A stretch of DNA of 64,000 nucleotides from Casimicrobiaceae bacterium (GTDB taxonomy: Bacteria; Pseudomonadota; Gammaproteobacteria; Burkholderiales; Casimicrobiaceae), in assembly GCA_026646885.1 (NCBI GenBank), contig JAPKHK010000003.1, forward strand, positions 62,001 to 126,000. Reading direction: 5' to 3'. Position 1 is the first letter of the stretch; each line of letters begins with the position of its first letter. Positions 17,460-27,851 of this stretch are shown here, piece by piece. The translations under genes were made by a program, and so were the position numbers. The notes beneath the pieces were generated by a model, which worked only from the letters and a program-made list of their open reading frames with translations, was not told the origin of the DNA and made no database searches.

Positions 17460-17493
17460 TCTAGAAACTAGTATCTTGAAACTGGTTTCTAGA
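17460..17493. repeat. Long inverted repeat overlapping the fliE stop codon
   Basis: Arms 17460-17471 and 17482-17493 pair over 12 bases (one G-T) around a 10-base loop. The fliE TAG (17489-17491) lies in the right arm. No T run follows on the minus strand, so it is more likely an mRNA 3'-end structure or attenuator than a full terminator. Confidence 0.7.
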
Positions 17494-17851
17494 TCGGCAT
17501 ATTCATGATGTCTTGATAGGCCTGTACCACCTTGTTCCTGAATTGCAGTGTAGCTTGGAAGGAGATTTGCGCCTTTTGCGTGGCGATCATGACTTCGTGC
17601 AAGTTAGTGTTCTTGGGGTCGAGTTCGAAGAGACGAGTCGCTTCGGTTGCCTTCACTTGCAGGCTGTTGACCTGGTCGAGGCTGGTCTTGAGGGCGCTGG
17701 CAAAATCGGTGGGAGCGGCGGCGGCTTTGCTCTCGGGCGTGGCCTGGGAAGCGGCCGCACCATGTGTGCTACTCTGGATGCGAGCTTGCGCGGCGCGCAG
17801 CTGCTCGAGGATGCGCTCGATGCCGGCGGGATCGACGCCGACGCGATTCAC
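17489..17851 (-). CDS. fliE: Flagellar hook-basal body protein FliE
   Basis: The 120-residue protein has the FliE C-terminal pattern ([47 protein letters not shown] ending). FliE links the MS ring to the rod. GTG at 17851 is chosen since it overlaps the stop of the upstream sigma54 regulator as GTGA. It is separated in orientation from fliF, unlike the classic fliEF order. Confidence 0.92.
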   Translation of the reverse strand: MNRVGVDPAGIERILEQLRAAQARIQSSTHGAAASQATPESKAAAAPTDFASALKTSLDQVNSLQVKATEATRLFELDPKNTNLHEVMIATQKAQISFQATLQFRNKVVQAYQDIMNMPI

Positions 17852-18876
17852 GCCATTGCCCTCGAGGCAACGCCGAAACAAGCATCGGGATCGATGCCCT
17901 CGGCCCGATACTGCTGCAAGCGGTAGCGCAAGGTGCGCTCGGAAATACCCAGTTTTGCCACTGCCGCTTTGCGTGATCCTTTCACGGCGGCGAGGGTGGA
18001 GAGGATCAGCGCTTTTTCCACGCCTTTGACGTTGCCGCCCTGCCAACCCCCAGGGGCGGCCATGACCTCGACGTGATCGGCCGGCTTTGCCCCGAGGCCC
18101 AAATGCTGCGGCTGGATCGCAACCCCCTCGCATAGCACCAACGCACGCTGGACCGCGTTTTCCAGCTCGCGCACGTTACCGGGCCAGTGGTGCGCCACCA
18201 GTACTGCTTCAGCCTCCATGCTCAGCTCAGGGAGGGTCCGCCCAGCCGCCGCGGCATGGCGCCGCAACAGCGCCCGCGCGAGGGGCAAGATGTCGTCGCG
18301 ACGCTCGGCCAAAGGAGCCAGGGCAATGGGAAATACCGCAATGCGATAGTAAAGGTCCTCGCGAAACCGCCCAGCGGCCACTTCGCCCGCAAGATCGCGA
18401 TTGCTGGTGGCGATGATGCGCAAGTCCAAATCGACCGGCTCGTGCCCCCCCACCCGTTCCACGACCCGCTCCTGCAGCACCCGCAGCAGTTTGGCCTGCA
18501 AAGCGAGGGGCAACTCGGAAATTTCGTCGAGGAGCAAGGTGCCTCGGCTAGCAAGCTCGAATTTACCGACCTGGGCGCGCAATGCCCCGGTGAAGGCACC
18601 TTTTTCGTGCCCAAATAGCGTGGTCTCCAGCAAAGCCTCGGGAATGGCTGCACAGTTCACTGCCACAAAGGGCCCGTACCGCCGCGCGGACAAATCGTGC
18701 AAGTAGCGGGCGAGCACTTCCTTGCCCACGCCGGAGGGCCCCGTGAGCAGCACCGAGACTTCGCTCGCCGCCACTTTGCGCGCGAGTTCCATAGCCGCCC
18801 TGCTGCTGCTGTCAACGGCAATGAAACCCAGCGCCGACGCCGTTTCCTTGCTCTTTTCCGTGCCCAATGCACTCAT
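17848..18876 (-). CDS. Sigma54-dependent flagellar transcriptional activator lacking a receiver domain
   Basis: The 342-residue protein has a short N-terminal segment (about 17 residues), an AAA+ sigma54-interaction domain with Walker [22 protein letters not shown] loop ([10 protein letters not shown]), Walker B ([12 protein letters not shown]), and a C-terminal Fis-type HTH ([24 protein letters not shown]). It resembles the FleR/FlrC/FlgR class in its output parts, but the receiver domain is absent. The start is ATG at 18876; upstream reading is antisense to the fliF leader. Being coupled to fliE and divergent from fliF, it probably activates flagellar sigma54 promoters such as that of flgA. 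Confidence 0.85.
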   Translation of the reverse strand: MSALGTEKSKETASALGFIAVDSSSRAAMELARKVAASEVSVLLTGPSGVGKEVLARYLHDLSARRYGPFVAVNCAAIPEALLETTLFGHEKGAFTGALRAQVGKFELASRGTLLLDEISELPLALQAKLLRVLQERVVERVGGHEPVDLDLRIIATSNRDLAGEVAAGRFREDLYYRIAVFPIALAPLAERRDDILPLARALLRRHAAAAGRTLPELSMEAEAVLVAHHWPGNVRELENAVQRALVLCEGVAIQPQHLGLGAKPADHVEVMAAPGGWQGGNVKGVEKALILSTLAAVKGSRKAAVAKLGISERTLRYRLQQYRAEGIDPDACFGVASRAMA

Positions 18877-19079
18877 GCCCTGTCTCGTCCTTTCGCCGCG
18901 GTCGCCGCCCGCCTGGGCGGGAGAATTCCGGATGCTTGGCAGCTTATCGCCGCCGCCGGGAATCGAGGGCACGATTAAGACCGGATTTTTGGGCCTTATC
19001 ACCGCTTTGGGCTGGATCGGCCCAGGGAATAATCCTCCCATCCAGAAAAAGGCTCGCCGCAAGGCATTTCGATGACGCC

Positions 19080-20714
19080 ATGGCAACCACTGCGCAGCAA
19101 CCCCTGTCGACATTCACCTCCCTGCCTGCCAACCAGAAGATTGGCATCATGCTGGTGGCCGCCGCCTTCATCGCCCTGGTGTTCGGTGCCTGGATATGGT
19201 CACAGACCCCGGATTACCGAGTCCTTTACGGCAACGTTTCCGACCGCGATGGCGGTGCCATCATCGCAGGCTTGCAGCAAATGAATGTGCCTTACAAGTT
19301 CGCCGAGGGCGGCGGTGCGGTGATGGTGCCGGCCAACCGCGTTCACGAGGCGCGCATGCGACTGGCCGCCCAAGGCCTCCCGAAAGGCGGACAGGTCGGT
19401 TTCGAGCTCATGGAAGGTCAAAAATTTGGTACCAGCCAGTTCCTTGAGCAAGTCAACTACCAACGCGCCCTGGAAGGAGAACTGGCGCGCAGCATCGGGG
19501 CGCTCTCCGCAGTGGCCGCCGCGCGCGTGCACTTGGCTCTCACCAAGCCCTCGCCTTTCCTGCGCGAACAACAGAAGCCCAGCGCTTCGGTACTGCTCAA
19601 CCTACACGCGGGCCGAAGCCTCGACGCGGGGCAGGTTGCCGCCATCATCACCCTGGTGGCGACCAGCGTGCCCGAATTGAGCGCCAAGAGCGTCACCGTG
19701 GTGGACCAAAACGGCACCCTTCTCTCGCAGAACGGCCAGGCGCCCACCCCCACGCTAGACCCCAATCAGCTCAAGTACCTGCAAGAAATCGAAACCAGTC
19801 TCGCGCGGCGCATTGAAACCATCGTCACACCGATCACCGGACCCGGAAACGTGCGTGCCACCGTCACCGCGGCAATCGATTTCTCCGCTGTGGAACAGGC
19901 CGAAGAGACCTACAAACCCAATCCCCAGCCGGCCAACGCCACCGTCCGCAGCCAGCAGACCAGCGAAGCGCTGAACGGGGCACAAGCCAGCCCCGGCGGT
20001 GTTCCTGGGGCGCTGTCCAATCAGCCCCCGGGCACGGCCAGCGCGCCGATCACGGCAGCCGGAACCAGCCCCACCGCAAGCGCGGCGGCAGTCGCACCGG
20101 GCGCAAGCTCGCGGCGCGACAGCCTCGTCAACTACGAAGTCGACAAGACCATCCGCCATGTGAAAAACCAGGTCGGCAGCATCAAGCGGTTGTCCGTAGC
20201 GGTGGTCGTGAACCACACCAAACAAACCGACAACGAGGGCAAGACCACTCTGGCGCCCCTACCCAAGGAAGAACTGGACAAGATCAACGACCTCATCAAG
20301 GAGGCGATTGGCTTCGACAAGGACCGCGGCGACAGCCTCAATGTCATGAACAGCCCCTTCAACGCGGGCGAAAAGGAGATCCTGCCGGAAACGCCATTCT
20401 GGAAATCGCCAGCACTCTGGAACACGGCTATGGAGGTCGGCAAAAACCTCTTGATCGCCGGCGTCCTGGCCTGGCTGGTGCTGGGGGTATTGCGGCCCTA
20501 TCTACGCAGCCTGATGACCCCACCGACGCCGCTCGGACCAGAGCTGGCGGGCGCGGCCGCCGGCGAAGCGCCACCACCGCTGGGCGGGCCGGCCGCACAA
20601 TCGGCCGTGGCCGCCTACGAGCAACGCCTGGAGGCGGCGCGGCAACTGGCACAGGCCGACCCGAAACTGGTGGCCAACGTGGTGCGTGGGTGGGTGAGCG
20701 GCGGCAATGAGTGA
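19080..20714 (+). CDS. fliF: Flagellar MS-ring protein FliF
   Basis: The 544-residue protein has an N-terminal membrane helix ([20 protein letters not shown]), YscJ/FliF domains ([38 protein letters not shown]), a variable linker and a C-terminal helix and FliG-binding tail. It builds the base of the basal body. It heads fliFGHIJKLMNOPQR. The last 8 bases overlap fliG. Confidence 0.95.
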   Translation: MATTAQQPLSTFTSLPANQKIGIMLVAAAFIALVFGAWIWSQTPDYRVLYGNVSDRDGGAIIAGLQQMNVPYKFAEGGGAVMVPANRVHEARMRLAAQGLPKGGQVGFELMEGQKFGTSQFLEQVNYQRALEGELARSIGALSAVAAARVHLALTKPSPFLREQQKPSASVLLNLHAGRSLDAGQVAAIITLVATSVPELSAKSVTVVDQNGTLLSQNGQAPTPTLDPNQLKYLQEIETSLARRIETIVTPITGPGNVRATVTAAIDFSAVEQAEETYKPNPQPANATVRSQQTSEALNGAQASPGGVPGALSNQPPGTASAPITAAGTSPTASAAAVAPGASSRRDSLVNYEVDKTIRHVKNQVGSIKRLSVAVVVNHTKQTDNEGKTTLAPLPKEELDKINDLIKEAIGFDKDRGDSLNVMNSPFNAGEKEILPETPFWKSPALWNTAMEVGKNLLIAGVLAWLVLGVLRPYLRSLMTPPTPLGPELAGAAAGEAPPPLGGPAAQSAVAAYEQRLEAARQLAQADPKLVANVVRGWVSGGNE

Positions 20715-21705
20715 CGAAGGCGTGCAGAAAGCCGCGATCTTCCTGCTCTCGCTGGGCGAGAACGAAGCGGCCGAGATCTTGCGGCACTTGAGCCCACGAG
20801 AAGTGCAACGCCTGGGCACGGCCATGGCCGAAATGAAAGCAGTGCCGCGCGAACGCATCGAAAACGTGCTGGGCGAATTTGAGACCCAGGCACTGCAATC
20901 GACCACGCTCGGCGTCGCTTCCGAGGAGTACATCCGCAACGTCATGACGAAGGCGCTGGGCGACGACAAGGCCGCGCAAGTGGTCGATCGCATATTGCAC
21001 GGCGGCGACACTGCGGGTATCGAAGGCCTGAAGTGGATGGACTCCGCCTCGATCGCCGAACTGATTCGCAACGAGCATCCGCAAATCATTGCCACCATCG
21101 TGGTGCACCTCGATCGCGATCAGGCCAGCGAGGTCCTCGGCCATCTGACCGAACGCTTGCGCAACGATGTGATTTTGCGCATCGCCACGCTCGACGGCGT
21201 GCAGCCCTCCGCCTTGAAGGAGCTCAACGAAGTGATGGCACGGCTCTTGAGTGGCGCTTCCAACACCGTGAAGAAGACTGCCCTGGGTGGGGTGCGCACC
21301 GCCGCGGAAATTCTCAACTACATGAGCGGTACAATTGAGCAAACCGTCGTGGATGCGGTGAAGGAATACGATCCCGACCTCGCGCAGAAGATTCTCGACC
21401 AGATGTTCACCTTCGACAATCTTCTGGATCTCGACGATCGCGCCGTCCAGACGGTGCTGCGTGAGGTGCAATCCGAATCCCTGATCGTCGCCTTGAAGGG
21501 AGCCAACGAGGAGTTGCGCAACAAAATCTTCAAGAACATGTCGCAGCGGGCGGCGGATATGCTCAGGGACGATCTCGAATCGAAGGGGCCGGTGCGCCTG
21601 TCCGAAGTCGAGGCGCAGCAGAAGGAAATCCTCAAAATCGTGCGCCGCCTCGGCGACGAAGGACAAATCATGCTCGGCGGCAAGGCTGAGGAGGCCTTTG
21701 TCTAG
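20707..21705 (+). CDS. fliG: Flagellar motor switch protein FliG
   Basis: The 332-residue protein begins VQKAAIFLLSLGE and contains the EHPQIIATI motif and the C-terminal charged torque helix (LREVQSESLIVALKGANEEL). FliG couples the stator to rotor rotation and binds FliF. The start at 20707 overlaps fliF by 8 bases. Confidence 0.96.
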   Translation: MSDEGVQKAAIFLLSLGENEAAEILRHLSPREVQRLGTAMAEMKAVPRERIENVLGEFETQALQSTTLGVASEEYIRNVMTKALGDDKAAQVVDRILHGGDTAGIEGLKWMDSASIAELIRNEHPQIIATIVVHLDRDQASEVLGHLTERLRNDVILRIATLDGVQPSALKELNEVMARLLSGASNTVKKTALGGVRTAAEILNYMSGTIEQTVVDAVKEYDPDLAQKILDQMFTFDNLLDLDDRAVQTVLREVQSESLIVALKGANEELRNKIFKNMSQRAADMLRDDLESKGPVRLSEVEAQQKEILKIVRRLGDEGQIMLGGKAEEAFV

Positions 21706-21707
21706 CC

Positions 21708-22340
21708 ATGGCCGCGATCATTCCCAAAGAGCAGTTGACCGCCTACGAGCGCTGGGAGCTCAGCGATTTGGGCCGCGGCCACAAGCCCCGCACGCGCCAA
21801 GATGTGCTGCCCACCGTGGCTGCGGTCGAGAAAATCCAGGCACAGGCGCGCGACGAGGGCTTTGCCGCCGGGATGAAGGAAGGCTACGCAGCAGGTGCCG
21901 CGCGCGCCGCCGCGGAAGCGCGCGCCATTGCCGCCCTGATCGAACCCTTGGGTGACTCTCTGCGCAAACTCGATCACGAAATTGCCCAAGACGTGCTCGC
22001 CCTCGCCCTGAGCGTGGCGCACGAGGTGCTCCGAGGGTCCCTGCAAGTCAACCCCGAATTGATCCTCCCAGTGGTGCGGGAGGCGATCCGCAACTTCGAC
22101 AGCTACAACCAACATCCGCAACTCGTGCTCAATCCGGGGGACGCGGAGATGGTCAAGGCGCACCTCGCCGATCAGCTGCAGCATGGCGGCTGGCGAGTCC
22201 GCGAAGATCCAACGGTCGCGCGCGGCGGTTGCCTCGTCGAAACCCATACCGCCGAGGTCGACGCTACGCTGGGCACCCGCTGGCAGCGCGTGCTCGCCAC
22301 GCTGGGGCAAGACCTCGCCTGGGCGGAGCGGATGACATGA
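21708..22340 (+). CDS. fliH: Flagellar assembly protein FliH
   Basis: The 210-residue protein has an N-terminal WELSDLG-like segment, a coiled GxxxG-type middle ([23 protein letters not shown]) and a conserved C-terminal domain. It binds and regulates the export ATPase FliI. It lies 2 bases after fliG and overlaps fliI as ATGA. Confidence 0.93.
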   Translation: MAAIIPKEQLTAYERWELSDLGRGHKPRTRQDVLPTVAAVEKIQAQARDEGFAAGMKEGYAAGAARAAAEARAIAALIEPLGDSLRKLDHEIAQDVLALALSVAHEVLRGSLQVNPELILPVVREAIRNFDSYNQHPQLVLNPGDAEMVKAHLADQLQHGGWRVREDPTVARGGCLVETHTAEVDATLGTRWQRVLATLGQDLAWAERMT

Positions 22341-23746
22341 GTTACAGCGAAGTCTGGAGCCAATTCCTGCGCGATTGCCGCGAGCAAGTGGCGCAAGCGC
22401 AGCCACTGCAGATGAGCGGCCAGCTCACACGGGTCGCGGGGCTTGTCATGGAGGGCGCGGGCTTGCGCGTGCCGGTCGGCAGTTCCTGCCTAGTCGATCT
22501 GCCGGGAGGCAATCAGATCGAGGCAGAGGTCGTCGGCTTCAATGGCGAACGGCTCTACCTCATGCCCGCGCACGACGTTTACGGCCTCGCGCCGGGCGCG
22601 CGCATCCAGCCTCTCGACCGCCCGCTGACACCGCCGCGGCTGGGTAGCAACCGTGCGCCGAGGCGCCGCGCCATCGACCGCGCCAAGCACCTGCCGGTCG
22701 GCGACGGCTTGCTAGGCCGGGTGGTGGACGGCGCCGGGCGACCGCTCGATGGCGCCGGCCCTCTGGCCACCGATCTCACTGCGCCCTTGCAGAGCCGCCC
22801 CTACAACCCCTTGCAGCGCGCACCGATCACTCAAGTGCTCGACACCGGGGTGAGACCGATCAACGCCATGCTCACGGTCGGCCGCGGCCAACGCATGGGG
22901 TTGTTTGCCGGCAGCGGCGTGGGCAAGAGCGTGCTACTGGGCATGATGGCCAAATACACCAACGCCGACGTCTCGGTGGTTGGACTGATAGGCGAACGCG
23001 GCCGCGAGGTAAAGGAATTCATCGAGCATATCCTCGGACAAGAGGGCATGGCGCGCTCGGTCGTGGTGGCAGCGCCTGCCGACACTTCGCCCTTGATGCG
23101 ACTGCAGGGCGCGGCCTACGCCACAGCGGTGGCGGAGTACTTCCGCGACCAGGGCAAGAACGTCCTTCTGATCATGGATTCGCTCACCCGCTACGCCATG
23201 GCCCAGCGTGAAATCGCCCTGGCGATTGGCGAACCGCCCGCCACCAAAGGCTACCCGCCCTCGGTTTTCGCGCGCTTGCCGCAGTTGGTGGAACGTGCCG
23301 GCAACGGCATGCCCGGAGGAGGGTCGATCACTGCTTTCTATACCGTGCTCACCGAAGGCGACGATCAGCAAGATCCCATCGCCGACGCCGCCCGCGCCAT
23401 TCTCGACGGCCACATCGTCCTCTCGCGCCGCCTGGCCGAGCAAGGCCATTACCCGGCAATCGACATCGAAGCCTCGATTAGTCGGGCGATGACCAATCTG
23501 GTCGATACCGATCACGTCAACATCGTGCGACATTTCAAGCAGCTCTACTCCCGTTACCAGCGCTCCCTGGATCTCATTTCCGTGGGCGCGGTGGTTCCGG
23601 GCAACGACCCCTTGCTCGATCAAGCCATCGCGCTCTACCCAGCGATGGCTGCCTTCCTGCAACAGGACATGAACGAACAGAAACGCTTCCACGAAAGCCT
23701 GGGCGACCTGGTGTCGGTTTTCCAGTCGGAAATGGCCGCGGTATGA
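22337..23746 (+). CDS. fliI: Flagellar export ATPase FliI
   Basis: The 469-residue protein has an F1-ATPase-like core with Walker [16 protein letters not shown], Walker B ([19 protein letters not shown]) and the [18 protein letters not shown] segment of type III ATPases. It drives substrate unfolding at the export gate. The start at 22337 overlaps fliH by 4 bases. Confidence 0.96.
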   Translation: MSYSEVWSQFLRDCREQVAQAQPLQMSGQLTRVAGLVMEGAGLRVPVGSSCLVDLPGGNQIEAEVVGFNGERLYLMPAHDVYGLAPGARIQPLDRPLTPPRLGSNRAPRRRAIDRAKHLPVGDGLLGRVVDGAGRPLDGAGPLATDLTAPLQSRPYNPLQRAPITQVLDTGVRPINAMLTVGRGQRMGLFAGSGVGKSVLLGMMAKYTNADVSVVGLIGERGREVKEFIEHILGQEGMARSVVVAAPADTSPLMRLQGAAYATAVAEYFRDQGKNVLLIMDSLTRYAMAQREIALAIGEPPATKGYPPSVFARLPQLVERAGNGMPGGGSITAFYTVLTEGDDQQDPIADAARAILDGHIVLSRRLAEQGHYPAIDIEASISRAMTNLVDTDHVNIVRHFKQLYSRYQRSLDLISVGAVVPGNDPLLDQAIALYPAMAAFLQQDMNEQKRFHESLGDLVSVFQSEMAAV

Positions 23747-23841
23747 AAAACAGATGTTTCGCTACCGCAGCAATCAACGACGGGGAAAGCCAGTCTGGTC
23801 GCTCATGCGCGGTGGCGCCTTCTTGAAACGCGGAGACTCCG

Positions 23842-24291
23842 ATGAGCAAGCCCTTTACCCTGCAACCCCTGCTCGATCTCGCCCAGGTCAAGAATGACCA
23901 CGCTGCCAAGCGCCTGGCAGATATCCAGAACCTGGCGAAGACCGCGGACGAGCGCCTGACTCTGCTGCTGCAGTACCGCGCCGAGTACCAGACGAAATTC
24001 CGCGAAACCGTGCGCCAGGGTCTGGACAGCAACGGCTGGCGCAACTTTCACCAGTTCATGGATCAGCTCGACGGCGCCGTCGCGCAACAACGGCTGATCG
24101 TGGCGCAGACGCAAGACCGCATCCACGCGGCCAAGCGCGAGTGGCAGGATAAGCGGCGGGAATTGAAATCCTACAGCACGCTGGCCGAGCGCCACGTCAA
24201 GGCGGAAAAGCAGGCCAGCGACAAGCGTGAACAGAAGGAGTTCGATGCCCTGGCGACCACCACCTGGCTGCGTACGCGCCAGGCCTTTTGA
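23842..24291 (+). CDS. fliJ: Flagellar export chaperone/stalk protein FliJ
   Basis: The 149-residue protein is almost entirely helical coiled coil (FTLQPLLDLAQVKNDHAAKRL). FliJ sits in the FliI hexamer like the gamma subunit of F1. It follows fliI after 95 bases, a wider gap than its neighbours. Confidence 0.88.
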   Translation: MSKPFTLQPLLDLAQVKNDHAAKRLADIQNLAKTADERLTLLLQYRAEYQTKFRETVRQGLDSNGWRNFHQFMDQLDGAVAQQRLIVAQTQDRIHAAKREWQDKRRELKSYSTLAERHVKAEKQASDKREQKEFDALATTTWLRTRQAF

Positions 24292-24306
24292 AGATCGGAG
24301 CCCGCC

Positions 24307-25410
24307 ATGAGTCGTTTAGCCGATGCCTTGAGCGCTACTCTGAGTGCCCGCCCGGCGGCTACACCTGCCAACGCCACCCCAATTTCGCGAGAGGAACCGC
24401 CCTCGGCAGCTTTCCATGCGATTTTCGCCCAGGAGCTCTTTGCCCAGGAGGCCAACGCCATCCCGGGCGCGCAGCAGGTCACGTTCACGTTGCCGGCGGA
24501 GTCCGAAAGCCTGTTGGGGCGGGAAGTGGACGAAAAGTCAATCGACAAGAACTCCCAGGCGGCTTCGGAAGACACCGCGGAGCTTGCCGCCTTCCTGCCT
24601 CTGGTGCTACCCCCAGCCGCCACACCCGCGTCGCTCACCCCCGGTGAACGCGTGCTCCAGCGCGATGCGCCCATGATCCAGGGCAAGAGCAACGCCGTCC
24701 TGTTGGCCGCCGCACATGCGGGAAGCGACCTACCCATGGAAGGTAGCGGCACCTCGCCGGCTTTTGCGACGGTGGCGGCGACGAAGGAGGTGGCGGTTCC
24801 GAATGCCAGCATGCAGACTCTGGCCGCCGCGCCAACGTCGACACTAGCCGGCGAATCGAGCGGCGGCAAGACGCAGGCCATCCAGATCCAGTCGGACCCG
24901 GGTACTCCCGTAACGGCACCACCCCTTGTGCTTGCTTCAGCGCAGCCCAGCGCCACCCTCACCGGCGTGACGACGGTGGCGACGCCCTTTGGCGCCTCGG
25001 TGTGGCAAGAGGACTTCGCGCAGCAGGTCGTCTTGGTCGGCAAACGGGATCTCTCCACCGCGCAAATCAAACTCAACCCGGCCGAACTCGGCCCGATAGA
25101 GGTGAACCTCAGCATCAAAAACGACCGGGCGGAGGCCAGCTTCAGCGCCGCCAGCGCGCCGGTGCGCGAAGCCATCGAGGCGGCGCTGCCGCGACTGCGC
25201 GAGATGTTCGCGGAAGCCGGCATCACCTTGGGCAACGCCACGGTTTCACAAGACCTCGGCCAGGCCAAACAGGCCTTCACGCAGGGGGAGTTTGGCCAGG
25301 CACAGAGGCACGGCGAAGAGGGTCACCCGGCTGAAACCGACGCGCGCGCGGACACGAACCTGGCGGTCGTGCGCAAGCGCAGCCTCGGTTTGATCGACAC
25401 TTTTGCTTGA
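24307..25410 (+). CDS. fliK: Flagellar hook-length control protein FliK
   Basis: The 367-residue protein is Ala/Thr-rich and variable for the first two thirds. The C-terminal domain carries LNPAELGPIEVNLSIKNDRAEASFSA and REAIEAALPRLREMFAEAGI, the FliK (Flg_hook) signature that switches export specificity. GGAG precedes the ATG. Confidence 0.92.
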   Translation: MSRLADALSATLSARPAATPANATPISREEPPSAAFHAIFAQELFAQEANAIPGAQQVTFTLPAESESLLGREVDEKSIDKNSQAASEDTAELAAFLPLVLPPAATPASLTPGERVLQRDAPMIQGKSNAVLLAAAHAGSDLPMEGSGTSPAFATVAATKEVAVPNASMQTLAAAPTSTLAGESSGGKTQAIQIQSDPGTPVTAPPLVLASAQPSATLTGVTTVATPFGASVWQEDFAQQVVLVGKRDLSTAQIKLNPAELGPIEVNLSIKNDRAEASFSAASAPVREAIEAALPRLREMFAEAGITLGNATVSQDLGQAKQAFTQGEFGQAQRHGEEGHPAETDARADTNLAVVRKRSLGLIDTFA

Positions 25411-25420
25411 CGAGAAGCTC

Positions 25421-25454
25421 TCGGCGCCACTACTGAGTGGCAAAGTGGCGCCGA
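25421..25454. repeat. Perfect 11-base inverted repeat between fliK and fliL
   Basis: TCGGCGCCACT (25421-25431) and AGTGGCGCCGA (25444-25454) flank a 12-base loop. No T run follows on either strand, so processing or mRNA stability is as likely as termination. It separates the fliF-K and fliL-R parts. Confidence 0.7.
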
Positions 25455-25532
25455 AACGCCCGGTTATTCGATGCATGGCGACGGACCGTGGCGGCACATA
25501 ATTTCTTCCAACAACGGTAGGTGAGGACAACC

Positions 25533-26033
25533 ATGGCGAAAGCGCCACAACCGGCAGCGGAACCCGCGGCCGAGACTGCCACCCCGGCCAAAAAGGGCAA
25601 GGGCAAACTGATCATCATTCTCGTGCTGCTCGCGCTCTTGGCGGGCGGCGGCGGGGCTGCCTGGATGTTCATGGGCGGCTCGGCTGACGCGAAGGAGAAG
25701 AAGCCCCCGCCCCCCAAGCCGCCCGTGTATGCACCGCTCGAGCAGTTCATCGTCAACTTGCAGCCCGAAGCGGAGGAGCAGTATTTGCAGGTTTCGATGA
25801 CCCTCAAAGTTTCCGATCAGAAGGTGGTCGACATCCTGAAGCTGCATGACCCCGAGCTGCGCAACCGCCTTCTTATGATCCTCACCAACAAGGCGCCCTC
25901 ACAGCTCGCCACCATGGAAGGCAAGCGTCAGCTCGCCGAGGAAGTGGTGGCGGCGGCGCGGCGGCCCTTCGTCGAAGGCCAGCCCGAGCAAGATGTGCTG
26001 GACGTGCACTTCACCGCATTCATCATCCAATAG
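25533..26033 (+). CDS. fliL: Flagellar basal-body-associated protein FliL
   Basis: The 166-residue protein has a short cytoplasmic start, one membrane helix (IIIILVLLALLAGGGGAAWM), a proline-lysine linker and a periplasmic FliL domain (YLQVSMTLKVSD, RNRLLMILTNKAP). It stabilises stator units. GGTGAGGA lies 5 bases before the ATG at 25533. Confidence 0.94.
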   Translation: MAKAPQPAAEPAAETATPAKKGKGKLIIILVLLALLAGGGGAAWMFMGGSADAKEKKPPPPKPPVYAPLEQFIVNLQPEAEEQYLQVSMTLKVSDQKVVDILKLHDPELRNRLLMILTNKAPSQLATMEGKRQLAEEVVAAARRPFVEGQPEQDVLDVHFTAFIIQ

Positions 26034-26039
26034 GCGATC

Positions 26040-27041
26040 ATGGCCAAGGATTTTCTCTCCCAGGACGAGGTCGACGCCCTACTGCGCGGCGTCACCGGCG
26101 AAGTCGACGAGGTCGTCCAGGAAGACGACGGCTCGGGCATACGCCCCTACAACCTCGCCACCCAGGAGCGAATTGTCCGTGGGCGCATGCCCACGCTGGA
26201 GATCATCAACGAGCGCTTCGCCCGGCTCTTGCGCATCGGCCTATTCAACCTCATCCGCCGCACCGCGGAAATCTCCGTCGGTCCGGTGCGAGTGCTCAAA
26301 TACAGCGAGTTCGTGCGCAACCTGGTGGTACCCACCAACCTGAACCTGGTACAGGTCAAGCCCCTGCGCGGCACAGGTCTGTTCATCTTCGATCCCAACC
26401 TGGTTTTCCTTTTCGTCGATAACATGTTTGGCGGAGATGGGCGTTTCCACACGCGCGTCGAAGGGCGCGACTTTACCCAAGTGGAACAGCGCATCATCCA
26501 GCGCATGCTGGGCGCGGCCTTCGAGGAATACCAAAAATCCTGGGCGCCAGTCTATCCGTTGCGTTTCGAATACGTGCGCTCGGAGATGAATACCCAGTTC
26601 GCCAACATCGCCACACCCAATGAAATCGTGGTGGCCACCACCTTCACCATCGAACTCGAAGCCACCGGCGGTGAATTCCACATCTGCCTGCCGTACGCCA
26701 TGCTGGAACCCATTCGCGACCTGATTTACAGCACCATGCAGGCCGATCACATGGAAGCGGACCGGCGTTGGATCACGCTGCTGCGCTCGCAAGTGCAACT
26801 TGCCGAGGTCGAGCTTGTCGCCAACGTGAGCGAGTTCTCGCTCAATATCGCCGACCTGCTGAAGATGAAAGCCGGCGACGTCATTCCCTGCGAATTGAAA
26901 GACCACATCATGGCCGAAGTCGATGGCGTGCCGGTGCTCGACTGCAACTACGGCGTGTGCAACGGGCGGTATGCGCTGAAAGTGAACCGGCTGGTCAATC
27001 CGGCTAGCATCGCGCCCGATCCAGGAGAGAGCAATGGCTGA
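26040..27041 (+). CDS. fliM: Flagellar motor switch protein FliM
   Basis: The 333-residue protein begins with the CheY-binding motif LSQDEVDALL, followed by the middle CheC-like domain and the C-terminal SpoA domain. FliM forms the C ring and receives CheY-P. The last 8 bases overlap fliN. Confidence 0.96.
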   Translation: MAKDFLSQDEVDALLRGVTGEVDEVVQEDDGSGIRPYNLATQERIVRGRMPTLEIINERFARLLRIGLFNLIRRTAEISVGPVRVLKYSEFVRNLVVPTNLNLVQVKPLRGTGLFIFDPNLVFLFVDNMFGGDGRFHTRVEGRDFTQVEQRIIQRMLGAAFEEYQKSWAPVYPLRFEYVRSEMNTQFANIATPNEIVVATTFTIELEATGGEFHICLPYAMLEPIRDLIYSTMQADHMEADRRWITLLRSQVQLAEVELVANVSEFSLNIADLLKMKAGDVIPCELKDHIMAEVDGVPVLDCNYGVCNGRYALKVNRLVNPASIAPDPGESNG

Positions 27042-27441
27042 TCCCACCACCGACATCAGCGACGCCGACTGGGCTGCCGCCATGGCCGAACAAACCTCCG
27101 GCGAGGGGAATCCGGCGGTGGCTGCTGCGCCCGCCGCGTTCCCGGAATTCGCCCCCTCGCCCGCGAGCGGTGAACCCAAACACGAATTGGAGATGATTCT
27201 CGACATCCCGGTGCAACTGACCGTTGAACTGGGCCGCACCAAAACGCCGATCAAGAACCTCTTGCAGCTCGCGCAAGGCTCGGTCATCGAACTCGACGGC
27301 CTGGCCGGCGAGCCCATGGACGTGCTGGTCAACGGCTGTCTCATCGCCCAGGGCGAGGTGGTGGTGGTGAACGACAAATTCGGCATCCGCCTTACCGACA
27401 TCATCACGCCCTCGGAGCGCTTGCGCAAGCTGAAGAAATGA
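27034..27441 (+). CDS. fliN: Flagellar motor switch protein FliN
   Basis: The 135-residue protein has a variable N-terminal extension of about 55 residues and a SpoA domain (ILDIPVQLTVELGRTK, LLQLAQGSVIELDGLAGEP). It forms the lower C ring. It overlaps both fliM and fliO. Confidence 0.96.
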   Translation: MADPTTDISDADWAAAMAEQTSGEGNPAVAAAPAAFPEFAPSPASGEPKHELEMILDIPVQLTVELGRTKTPIKNLLQLAQGSVIELDGLAGEPMDVLVNGCLIAQGEVVVVNDKFGIRLTDIITPSERLRKLKK

Positions 27442-27851
27442 ATCGATTCGCGCCCGCGCTTGCTCTGCTGCCCTTGCCAGCGCTCGCTGCGGATGCCGCG
27501 CCGCCGGTGCTCGATGCCGGGACGGTCCTGCAGATGGTGGCAAGCCTCGCTCTCGTGCTGGCGGCGATCGTCGCCCTGGCCTGGCTGCTGCGGCGTTTGG
27601 GGCAGGGCGCGGCCGGTCACTCCGGAATGCTGCGGGTGATTGCCAGCGCGAGCCTCGGCCAAAAGGAGCGCGTCGTCGTAGTGGAACTCGCCGATACTTG
27701 GCTGGTGCTCGGTGTAGCCCCAGGGCAGGTATCCCAGCTCCACGTCCTGCCGCGCCAGACCACCGATCTTGCCCAGAGCCCACCGTCGGCGCCTCCCTTC
27801 GCGGAGTGGCTGAAAAGAGCCGTGAGCAGACATGAAACACCGTCTCGCTGA
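27438..27851 (+). CDS. fliO: Flagellar biosynthesis protein FliO
   Basis: The 137-residue protein has a signal-like N terminus, one membrane helix ([22 protein letters not shown]) and a FliO cytoplasmic domain ([18 protein letters not shown]). It aids FliP assembly. ATGA overlaps fliN, and 20 bases overlap fliP. Confidence 0.9.
   Translation: MNRFAPALALLPLPALAADAAPPVLDAGTVLQMVASLALVLAAIVALAWLLRRLGQGAAGHSGMLRVIASASLGQKERVVVVELADTWLVLGVAPGQVSQLHVLPRQTTDLAQSPPSAPPFAEWLKRAVSRHETPSR

Noticed and set aside
18992..19005. GG-N10-GC sigma54-like site upstream of fliF
   Set aside because: Only GGC and GCT match; such matches are frequent by chance in GC-rich DNA. A similar weak match on the other strand was also dropped.
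20428..21666. Minus-strand open frame of about 410 codons
   Set aside because: Antisense shadow of fliF/fliG; the plus-strand proteins are clear.
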